In this document: in pieces, positions 1 through 6,799 of the stretch
Layout of the letters: each line of letters starts with the position of its first letter
Position numbering within the stretch: the stretch's first letter is position 1
NCBI GenBank assembly: GCA_025963725.1
Contig: JAOQAE010000006.1
Location: 62,001 to 126,000 of the forward strand
Source of the DNA: Bacteroidota bacterium
Lineage (GTDB): Bacteria; Bacteroidota; Bacteroidia; 2-12-FULL-35-15
Reading direction: 5' to 3'
Length of the DNA: 64,000 nucleotides
Translations under genes and position numbers: made by a program
Notes under the pieces: generated by a model
What the model was told of the DNA's origin: nothing
The model's database searches: none
The model's input: the letters and a program-made list of their open reading frames with translations, nothing else

Positions 1-19
1 TATTCTTATTTTAATATAT

Positions 20-1444
20 ATGTTGAATGCGGCTCTTTTTACTAAATGGACTGAAAAGGAAAAAGGAGCCGCATTAAGCAAAAAAAGGCGGTACGCGCAT
101 TTTGATCCTAAGATTGATTTCTTAAAAAACATTTCTATTTTAAGAAATTTTCTGGCTGATCCTAAAAAGGTCTCAACACATTCATTCTATCCGTTTATAA
201 AATCTGACATTGTTGTTCCTCGATATAAAAAGACAGGAAAGCTGGATGAAAAAGGAAAACCAATTCGTAAATTGGAGAATAAGATACGCCCAATAGCGTA
301 CGCTGCACATTTTGATGCATTTATTTATTCCTGGTATTCAACATTGCTTTCTGAGCACTACGAGAAGAAAACAAAGGAGTTAGGAATTTATGATTGTGTA
401 TTAGCCTACTTGGAAAAGGATAAAAGCAACATCGAATTTGCTGATGAAGTATTTGAATACATTAAAGTCAAAGGTGAATGCGTTGCGCTTGCCTTTGATA
501 TAACAAGCTTTTTTGACGGCTTGGACCACGCGCACTTAAAAAAAATGTGGTCGCTCACATTGAATGAATCACGGCTTCCAGAAGACCATTTCAACATCTA
601 CCGTTCGATAACATCTTATACCACCGTCCAAAAAGAAAGGGTTGAGTCAGACTTCAACATACAAGCGAAAAAAGAAGCTGGTATAAGAATAGCAAGGATA
701 TGCTCTCCTAACGATTTCCGCGAAAAGGTCAGAGGAGGCGGAATGATTGAGAAAAGCCCATTCACAAATAAAGTTAAAGGAAGTACAAGATTAGGCGAAA
801 TCTGTGGAATTCCGCAGGGTTCACCAATAAGTGCCTGCCTTTCCAATATCTATATGATGGAGTTTGATGTTGACATCCACACGATGATTAGTCACCTTGG
901 AGGATTATACCGTAGATATTGCGATGATATAGTGGTGGTCGTTAAGATTGAAGATGCCACCAAAGTTAAAGATGCGATAATTAAAACAATTGTTGATTAT
1001 CATTTAGAGATTAATGATAGCAAAACTGAAGTGACGTATTTTAAAGATGATGGCGGAAAGCTCAAAGGATTTGATAACCCATCTTCCAATGCAAAAGAAA
1101 GGAACATGCAGTATCTCGGTTTTGAGTTTAATGGAGAAAATGCGTATATCCGTTCATCCAGTCTTTCCCGATACTACAGAAGGATGACGGCCAGAATTCG
1201 AGAGAACTTAAAAGCCGCTTATGGACAGAATTCAATTGGGTCAAAGATATTTAGAAAGAAACTTTATAATAGGTATACAGAAAAAGGAGAGCGAAATTTC
1301 ATTTCATATGCCGAAAGAGCCTATGAACACATGGAGTCGAAGACAATATATAATCAGGTAAAAAATAGCAAGAAAAAGGTTAACAAAAAATTGGCTCAGA
1401 AAAACGCCACGTTTATAGCTAAACGACCAAAAAATATGCAATAA
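20..1444 (+). CDS. Reverse transcriptase, probable defence-type (UG/Abi-like)
   Basis: RNA-directed DNA polymerase of 474 residues if it starts here. Visible RT motifs are motif A with D160 (AFDITSFFDGL), motif B GIPQGSP at 263-269, motif C YCDD at 300-303 (D302, D303), a motif D-like LEINDSKTE near 329 and YLGFEF at 365-370. The active site therefore looks intact. The N-terminal block RPIAYAAHFDAFIYSWY (near 90-106) is the RT1/2 region. The C-terminus is short and basic; there is no HNH nuclease or maturase domain, and I see no retron-type hallmark motif, so a group II intron or retron is less likely than a defence-associated RT of the unknown-group/Abi type. The reading frame stays open to the window edge, so the true start may lie upstream. 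The gene is AT-rich compared with the rest of the window and is followed 2 bp later by an ADP-ribosyltransferase-like gene. RT identity is sure; the subfamily is inferred. Confidence 0.9.
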   Translation: MLNAALFTKWTEKEKGAALSKKRRYAHFDPKIDFLKNISILRNFLADPKKVSTHSFYPFIKSDIVVPRYKKTGKLDEKGKPIRKLENKIRPIAYAAHFDAFIYSWYSTLLSEHYEKKTKELGIYDCVLAYLEKDKSNIEFADEVFEYIKVKGECVALAFDITSFFDGLDHAHLKKMWSLTLNESRLPEDHFNIYRSITSYTTVQKERVESDFNIQAKKEAGIRIARICSPNDFREKVRGGGMIEKSPFTNKVKGSTRLGEICGIPQGSPISACLSNIYMMEFDVDIHTMISHLGGLYRRYCDDIVVVVKIEDATKVKDAIIKTIVDYHLEINDSKTEVTYFKDDGGKLKGFDNPSSNAKERNMQYLGFEFNGENAYIRSSSLSRYYRRMTARIRENLKAAYGQNSIGSKIFRKKLYNRYTEKGERNFISYAERAYEHMESKTIYNQVKNSKKKVNKKLAQKNATFIAKRPKNMQ

Positions 1445-1446
1445 AA

Positions 1447-2391
1447 ATGAGTCCTTGGAAAAAATATAAGGTAGGAAAACCTAGTGCCACAAAAAATTGG
1501 ACAAACTCAAATTGTTGCCCCCTTGAAAAAATATATCATGTGGCACATATCGAGACTGCATCAAGAATTTTTAAAGACGGAAGAATAAAGGCAGGACTTA
1601 TTTTTGATAAAAGTATACTAAACACCCAAAGAATCTTAGTTAATTGGCTCTCGCCTAATCACTGGACTAACGGTTCGAGATATGGAAACATTGAGTTTTC
1701 TTTTAATTTTAAGAAACTCTGTATTAACTCAAACTACTATTGGGTAGAAGATATTGCCTATGGTATTCCGGCCTGCAGAATACTTATAACTGATAAAGAT
1801 TATTCCAAATTACTTCCTTCATACGACCCTACTGATGGAGACGGTCCTTGGTTTTATGACGAAAACAACGATATCCACTATTGGAATGGTGACATCTGTA
1901 TGGAATTCATGCTGGAGAAAGACATTTTACTAAACGAATGTGACGAAATAGGATATATGAAACATCATCCCACTTTTTGCAACAACGGTCATTTGATATG
2001 CAAAGATAAAGGTCTAGAAAGAAGGAAAGCAAGCCTAAGATTTATATCTGATATTGTAGGAAATGACCTACCAATTGAAACCAACCATTTTATTACGAAG
2101 AAGCCGCTAGGAATCATCTTGCCGAAAGAAAATCTTAAAGAAGGTCTTGATGCCATAAGACAGAGAGCTTCTTCTCACAATCAAAAATATTCTGGAACAA
2201 CAACAGCAATAAGTGAGAGTGCAATATCTTTAGTACACGCTTCTTTGAATTTTAATGCCATCGGAAATTTAAGTGAATTTAGAAGCATTGTTAGTCTATT
2301 CAAAAATTTCGATGAATATGACAAAGTATTAGAGAATATAGTGGTTGAAAAATTTGGCATAACAGCCATAAATGAATTATACTATGAATAG
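1447..2391 (+). CDS. DarT/ADP-ribosyltransferase-like protein, partner of the RT
   Basis: 314 residues with no confident family name. The N-terminal stretch IYHVAHIETASRIFKDG (29-45) matches the pattern at the start of DarT/DUF4433-type NAD-dependent ADP-ribosyltransferases (Y-H-x-T-H-I...I-L-x-x-G). It is followed by aromatic-rich strands (RYGNIEFSF at 78-86, YYWVE at 97-101) and HYWNGDICMEFML at 144-156, where E153 is placed like the catalytic glutamate of that fold. This is pattern reading, not an alignment. The start codon lies 2 bp after the RT stop codon, so the two are almost certainly co-transcribed and perhaps translationally coupled. The gene shares the RT's low G+C. Likely role by inference: the effector or toxin whose activity the RT product controls. 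No antitoxin macrodomain gene is visible next to it. Confidence 0.55.
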   Translation: MSPWKKYKVGKPSATKNWTNSNCCPLEKIYHVAHIETASRIFKDGRIKAGLIFDKSILNTQRILVNWLSPNHWTNGSRYGNIEFSFNFKKLCINSNYYWVEDIAYGIPACRILITDKDYSKLLPSYDPTDGDGPWFYDENNDIHYWNGDICMEFMLEKDILLNECDEIGYMKHHPTFCNNGHLICKDKGLERRKASLRFISDIVGNDLPIETNHFITKKPLGIILPKENLKEGLDAIRQRASSHNQKYSGTTTAISESAISLVHASLNFNAIGNLSEFRSIVSLFKNFDEYDKVLENIVVEKFGITAINELYYE

Positions 2392-2439
2392 AAGAGAGAA
2401 AAATTATTTTATCATATTTTCATTAGAAGACCATCTTTA

Positions 2440-3078
2440 TTAATTTTTCATTAACCCCTCCACCTGCTTAACAGTTAATCCCGTTAACTCAGCAACTTCT
2501 TCATTTGTAAACTTCTTTTTCGCGATAAGCTTCTTAGCGAGATCGTTCATTTTCTTCGTAACCTCCGCCTTGCTTTTCTTCTCCAAGTTCTTCATTTCCC
2601 TTTTCAAAGCATCCACCTGTTTAAACGTAAGGTCGTAATTGTTATCGGTTTCTATCTTTTCAATGAGGCCCATATCGTCGAAGCTGGTGTAGCTTTTTTC
2701 GGTGATGATGAGATGATCCATAATTGGTACACGGATAAACTTTCCGATGGCCATTATGCGCTCCGTAAGCTTAATGTCCTCGGTGGATGGTTCCAGCTCG
2801 CCGCCCGGGTGGTTGTGCACCATGATGAGGCGCACGGCACGCTTCTGCAATGCGAAGCTGAATACATCCATGGGTTCTACCACGGTCATGTTCGCTGAGC
2901 CCAGGCTGATGAGCTCGATCATGAGGATCTTATTCTGGTTGGAAAGGCATACCAGCCAGAAATGCTCTTTGTTCCGGTCGATTTTGTTTTCACGCAGGAG
3001 GATCTGCTGCGTGATCTTGTAGATGTCGGCAGAGTTCAGGACTTTGATCTTTTGGGCTTCGGTAAGCTTAATATTCAT
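2440..3078 (-). CDS. RadC-family JAB/MPN domain protein with C-terminal extension
   Basis: 212-residue RadC-like protein (the domain named after E. coli RadC; its function is unsettled). The JAMM metal motif HNHPGGELEPSTED (H-x-H-P then S-x-x-D) is near residues 89-102, and the family's ending VPIMDHLIITEKSYTSFDDMG follows. It lacks the N-terminal helix-hairpin-helix half of full RadC, as many mobile-element-associated RadC paralogues do. After the JAB domain comes a lysine-rich coiled segment and a last ~25 residues (FTNEEVAELTGLTVKQVEGLMKN) that look like a small helix-turn-helix. The gene converges on the RT/ART operon; 48 bp separate the stop codons. Its position suggests it belongs to, or marks the edge of, an acquired segment. 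Confidence 0.85.
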   Translation of the reverse strand: MNIKLTEAQKIKVLNSADIYKITQQILLRENKIDRNKEHFWLVCLSNQNKILMIELISLGSANMTVVEPMDVFSFALQKRAVRLIMVHNHPGGELEPSTEDIKLTERIMAIGKFIRVPIMDHLIITEKSYTSFDDMGLIEKIETDNNYDLTFKQVDALKREMKNLEKKSKAEVTKKMNDLAKKLIAKKKFTNEEVAELTGLTVKQVEGLMKN

Positions 3079-3570
3079 GATACGGATAACGAATTTGAAC
3101 GAATGTTACGAATCTGTGTGTGATGTACGGATAACGAATTATTACGAATTTTACGAATTACAAATCTGTGTGTGATGTACTACGTTTTATTTACTGGTGC
3201 GTTGCTTAGGCTAATGTACAAATGAATGGGTTATGGAGGTGAAGGGAATGTGTTAAATTATAAACTTTTTGATGCTCATAAGTACGGAAGGCACGGATAC
3301 GCATGGTTACGAAATTCGGCTAAGCTACTTTCCCGCAGGATAAGCCTCCTAGGGCAACTCGGAATGACAAACACAATGTAATGGTTCACTACGGATAAAA
3401 ATGGGTGTTTTCACGTATTGACTCTCAGTTTGCAACAGTATAGATTTGCTTCACAGAACAAAAAACACAGCAATTTATCGAGAGTAGTATTATGGGACAG
3501 GAGTGTTCCTGGAGTACAAAAAGTTCCTGAATACTTTGAAGGTCAATTTAACTATTAAACTCAAAAAATC
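3079..3570. repeat. Gene-free gap with TACGAAT-rich repeats and a REP-like remnant
   Basis: No coding region is visible in this ~490 bp stretch. The first ~100 bases are short reiterations built on TACGAAT/ACGGATAACGAAT, including two copies of CTGTGTGTGATGTAC. Near 3335-3375 there is a degenerate element ending CTCGGAATGACAAACACA, which resembles the one near 4900-4930. The last ~150 bases are AT-rich and should contain the promoter of the gene at 3571, but I find no clear TAnnTTTG box. Confidence 0.6.
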
Positions 3571-4848
3571 ATGAAAAAGAGCCACTTGCTTACTTTATCT
3601 ATCTGTATTTTTCTTTATAACCATCTGTTTTCAACTGAACGAAAAGACAGTATTTCAATAATCGAGATTAAAAGCTTCATGGAAATAGCTGTTGATTCAT
3701 TTCAGAGTAACAGGCTCGTAATCGAATTAACCCTTAAAACGCCAAAAGACTCAAGCAAGGTTGATGCGCCTATCTACTTAAAAATAACGGCTAATAAAGG
3801 ATTATTTGACAATAAGTATCTAAGTCTTGAAACGACAGCTATAATTATTTCAGAGGATGAATTAAAAACAAATAAAGTAATTAAAAAAATAATTTATGGA
3901 TCGATCCGGGTAGATGAAACTTATGAGTTAAACAAGAATAAATTGTTATCAGTTAGTGTGGAAAAATTTATTCCGAATAGCTTGGTCGAAATACCTGTTT
4001 CGTCCTGCTTGGTAAAAGTACAGCTTTTACACAAAAAGAAGCCTTCAAAAGACGGAGTTTCATTTGCCTTAGGCAGTAATTTTGACCTTGCCGATAAAAC
4101 ACAACTAAATTCATTCTATGGCTCATTAAGTTATTTCAAGCCAAACGTGATCCACCGGGAAAGGAACAACGGACCAGTCTACCATCTAGGAATATATGGA
4201 GGTATTTACCAGAATAAATTCATTACACAAAAAACAACCGAGATTGAAAAAGAACACTACCAGCTTCTTGCAAGCTATAATAATGATTCTGTTCAGGTAA
4301 AAAAATCATTTACCTCAAAAACAACTATAATAAGCAACAATAATTATGGATTATTGATCTCTCTTCCGTTTACGGTTTATGCAAATGTTAATAGTTCTTC
4401 AAAACAGTATATTTCATTTACTCCTATTGACTTTGAAGCTTTACTCAGGAAAGAAACAACTTCCTACGAATACACTTCTTCTTCGAAAGACACCATTTTC
4501 AATACACATCGTTCATCAGTCCCTGACACAAGCTTAATCCAAGATGTTACAATTAAGAATAATTTTGATAAGTACTGGGGAACATTAACATTGCAATACA
4601 GCTACTCAGGAAGCTCATTCAGGGTTTTTATGAAATCAACACCCTGCGGCCTTTACTGGCGGAATAATGATGGTAAAACCTCCCTCTACTACAGCTTTTT
4701 TTTTAGCATCACAGAAAAGAATTTTGGATTACGGATAGGCGGTGAATTTAAAGGCATTTATGGAAATCCTGAACCATATTTCAATCTCTTTATTACAAAA
4801 GCATTTGATTTTTCAGCTATAGGGAAGGCGATTAAAGAAGTAAATTAA
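3571..4848 (+). CDS. AT-rich exported protein of unknown function, possible outer-membrane barrel
   Basis: 425 residues, not recognised. It begins with a clear signal peptide (MKKSHLLTLSICIFLYNHLFS). The middle and C-terminal parts show alternating polar and aromatic strands (WGTLTLQYSYSG, SLYYSFFFSITEKNFGLRIGG), as in Bacteroidota outer-membrane beta-barrels or barrel-like exported proteins. The gene is AT-rich like the RT operon and unlike the genes from 5086 on, so it may be part of the same acquired segment. It stands alone between two repeat-filled gaps. No function can be given. Confidence 0.75.
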   Translation: MKKSHLLTLSICIFLYNHLFSTERKDSISIIEIKSFMEIAVDSFQSNRLVIELTLKTPKDSSKVDAPIYLKITANKGLFDNKYLSLETTAIIISEDELKTNKVIKKIIYGSIRVDETYELNKNKLLSVSVEKFIPNSLVEIPVSSCLVKVQLLHKKKPSKDGVSFALGSNFDLADKTQLNSFYGSLSYFKPNVIHRERNNGPVYHLGIYGGIYQNKFITQKTTEIEKEHYQLLASYNNDSVQVKKSFTSKTTIISNNNYGLLISLPFTVYANVNSSSKQYISFTPIDFEALLRKETTSYEYTSSSKDTIFNTHRSSVPDTSLIQDVTIKNNFDKYWGTLTLQYSYSGSSFRVFMKSTPCGLYWRNNDGKTSLYYSFFFSITEKNFGLRIGGEFKGIYGNPEPYFNLFITKAFDFSAIGKAIKEVN

Positions 4849-4888
4849 CCAATCATTGCGGTTCGCATCGGGTACTCTCCGCGCACAG

Positions 4889-5080
4889 AATAAGATCCCT
4901 CGGGCAAGCTCGGGATGACAAACACATAGTACGTCGATCATAATTTATCATAAGCGTCGCAGACAATCATAATTTTCAAGCATAAAGATCTGCGGAGATC
5001 TGCGTACTATTTACACACAGCCTAAAACAATAAGACCAACCCACGTTCTCGACTTCGCTCGAACTGACAGCCACACAGAG
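4889..5080. repeat. Composite intergenic repeat block A
   Basis: Gene-free block with at least three dispersed elements: CTCGGGATGACAAACACA (near 4911-4928), a segment with TTATCATAAGCGTCG and GCATAAAGATCTGCGGAGAT, and TTCTCGACTTCGCTCGAACT (5045-5064). The same elements, rearranged and slightly diverged, recur in the gap at 21826-22140. Confidence 0.6.
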
Positions 5081-5085
5081 CTCAC

Positions 5086-5997
5086 TCACCGCGTCCGTGC
5101 AATAAACCCCGCATTCCCCTGCACCCCACCCGTATGCACCGCAATAACAGTCTCGCCACTTTTGAAATAGCCTTTTTGAATGAGATCATAAATGCCGTAC
5201 ATCATTTTAGCGGTATAAATAAAATCGAGCGGGATGTTATGCGTGCTTTCAAACCTTTCTATAAAGCTGAGCAGCTCCGGCTTTAGTTTCGCGTAGCCGC
5301 CGAAATGATAATCCTCAACTATTGACCAGTTCTGCTTTGTGTGCTCAAACGCCTTCAGCCAACGCTGTACTTCGGCATGCATATAGCCTTCGCCTTTCAG
5401 CACCTGGAAGCCGAGCGCTTTTTCATGCTCAGTTAATGAAAGGATGATCCCTGCTATGGTTGTCCCGGTTCCGCAGGCGCAGCAGATATGATCGAAGGGA
5501 ATGTGAATGTGATCGCGGATCTCCATGCAGCCTTTTACACCTAATGTATTTGCACCGCCTTCAGGGATGATGTAAAAGCCTGATGGATCAAAACTGCTTA
5601 TATTGAGCGCTTCAAGAAAACCCGGATCGTCCTTCCTCCTGTACGCTTCCCTTGAAACGAAATGCAGTTGCATACCCTGCCTTTGCGCAAATGCCAGCGT
5701 GGAATTAAGCTCCGCCGTTTGCTCTCCGCGGATGATCCCGAATGTGCTAAAGCCCTGCTCCTTCCCTGCTGCAGCCGTTGCCGCAATATGGTTGGAGAAT
5801 GCGCCGCCGAATGTGAGAATGCCCTTCTTCCTTTGCCGCTTTACTTCCTCTAGGTTGTACCGGAGCTTGAACAGCTTGTTGCCGCTGATCTCCGGGTGAT
5901 TGAGATCAGCCCGCAGCAGATACAGGTTTATCCCGTATTTACGGGTGATCTCATCGATCAGGGGCTGTAAGGGAATATCAACAGAATAGTCCGGCAT
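5086..5997 (-). CDS. ACC deaminase/D-cysteine desulfhydrase family PLP enzyme
   Basis: 303-residue fold-type II PLP enzyme. The PLP-binding lysine is in SGNKLFKLRYN (K41), followed by the glycine- and asparagine-rich GAFSNHIAA loop (cofactor and substrate carboxylate binding) and a phosphate-binding loop GTGTTIAG near 178-185. These are the signatures of the 1-aminocyclopropane-1-carboxylate deaminase/D-cysteine desulfhydrase family. Sequence alone does not tell the two activities apart; in Bacteroidota a desulfhydrase-like role is at least as likely as ACC deamination. The ATG at 5997 gives the expected N-terminus. The gene diverges from the DUF5522 gene, with only 28 bp between the starts. 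Confidence 0.85.
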   Translation of the reverse strand: MPDYSVDIPLQPLIDEITRKYGINLYLLRADLNHPEISGNKLFKLRYNLEEVKRQRKKGILTFGGAFSNHIAATAAAGKEQGFSTFGIIRGEQTAELNSTLAFAQRQGMQLHFVSREAYRRKDDPGFLEALNISSFDPSGFYIIPEGGANTLGVKGCMEIRDHIHIPFDHICCACGTGTTIAGIILSLTEHEKALGFQVLKGEGYMHAEVQRWLKAFEHTKQNWSIVEDYHFGGYAKLKPELLSFIERFESTHNIPLDFIYTAKMMYGIYDLIQKGYFKSGETVIAVHTGGVQGNAGFIARTR

Positions 5998-6010
5998 CGG
6001 GTAAAAATAT

Positions 6011-6018
6011 TAAATTTG
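6011..6018 (+). promoter_or_regulatory. TAnnTTTG -7 box, 7 nt before the DUF5522 start
   Basis: TAAATTTG fits the Bacteroidota -7 consensus exactly. It ends 7 nt before the ATG at 6026, so transcription would begin at or next to the start codon (a leaderless or near-leaderless mRNA). No good -33 TTG is visible. Confidence 0.5.
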
Positions 6019-6025
6019 CAGGACA

Positions 6026-6208
6026 ATGGAAGGATTTTCAAAGCTCAATAACCTCGAGCCCGACGAATATTATTACAATGAGAACGGCTACATCGTTTTC
6101 ACTGAAAAATATTTGCTGAAAAGAGGCTATTGCTGCCAGAACGGATGCAAGCATTGTCCGTATGGGTTTGATAAAAGTAAAGGGAGGATTGATAAGAAAA
6201 AGATGTGA
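6026..6208 (+). CDS. DUF5522 small cysteine-rich protein
   Basis: 60 residues. The pattern YYYNENGYIVFTEKYLLKRG followed by CCQNGCKHCPYGF is the DUF5522 signature; four cysteines and one histidine (CC-x3-C-x-H-C) could bind a metal. The function is unknown. It lies divergent to the PLP enzyme, with its own -7 box immediately upstream, and is not tightly linked to the lipoprotein gene that follows. Confidence 0.8.
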   Translation: MEGFSKLNNLEPDEYYYNENGYIVFTEKYLLKRGYCCQNGCKHCPYGFDKSKGRIDKKKM

Positions 6209-6290
6209 GATCGGAGATATGAGATTTGAGATGAGTGCTGATATATTAAAGATCAGTCGCTTCGCTCAGGATGACAAAAGCTAAAACAGA
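6209..6290. repeat. Short intergenic repeat ending GCTCAGGATGACA
   Basis: Purine-rich GAGAT reiterations (6208-6236) followed by GTCGCTTCGCTCAGGATGAC near 6255-6274. It belongs to the same broad family of GGATGAC-ended elements seen near 3360 and 4915. Confidence 0.4.
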
Positions 6291-6301
6291 ACATTATATT
6301 T

Positions 6302-6787
6302 ATGAGATTAATGATTAACCGTTGTTTACTGTTTTACGTTCTGGCTGTGAGCACGGCTTTGTGCAGCTGCTCCAATTCCGGATCGAAAACAAGCGCAACG
6401 GGACAGGCTGCCAAACCCACAGTAACGACAACCGCGACAAAAAAAGTAAGCACCACGGCTGTAAGGAAATTCACCGAAATAGATGCACGCACCTATAAAG
6501 TGGAAGTTATCATCAGCAAGGTCAGCGAGCCGAAGTCGTTCCGGAAGCTTGTGGAAAACCTCCCGGAAGAATATACGGTGAGCGACGAATCATTAAAGGA
6601 TATCGCAGCACATTTCAAGCCCGGAGAGCTGAAGTACGTGTGGGTGGATAACTACCAGCCCGACTTCTCGGTGACCTACCTGCTGAAGATCCCCAAAGGC
6701 AAAAAGCTGGTCCGTGATTACGAAGGCTATTTTGCCTACATTGAAAACGATGAAAAAGTGAGTATTCCCATATACAGCGAAAAGTAA
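6302..6787 (+). CDS. Putative lipoprotein of unknown function
   Basis: 161 residues. The N-terminus has a hydrophobic signal and a lipobox (ALCSC), so the mature protein would begin at a lipidated cysteine near residue 21. A Thr/Ser/Ala-rich linker follows, then a globular region of about 110 residues (KFTEIDARTYKVEVIISKVS onward). No family is recognised. The gene ends 12 bp before the urocanate hydratase start and may share its transcript, but the functional link is unclear. Confidence 0.7.
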   Translation: MRLMINRCLLFYVLAVSTALCSCSNSGSKTSATGQAAKPTVTTTATKKVSTTAVRKFTEIDARTYKVEVIISKVSEPKSFRKLVENLPEEYTVSDESLKDIAAHFKPGELKYVWVDNYQPDFSVTYLLKIPKGKKLVRDYEGYFAYIENDEKVSIPIYSEK

Positions 6788-6799
6788 CAGCAACAAGAA

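Noticed and set aside
20-1444. Group II intron or retron
   Set aside because: No maturase or HNH domain, no retron-type hallmark motifs, and the downstream gene is not a known retron effector.
1447-2391. Complete DarT-DarG toxin-antitoxin pair
   Set aside because: No macrodomain (DarG-like) gene is adjacent; the neighbours are the RT and RadC.
3079-3180. CRISPR-like array
   Set aside because: The reiterations are short, irregular and without unique spacers of constant length; no cas gene is in the window.
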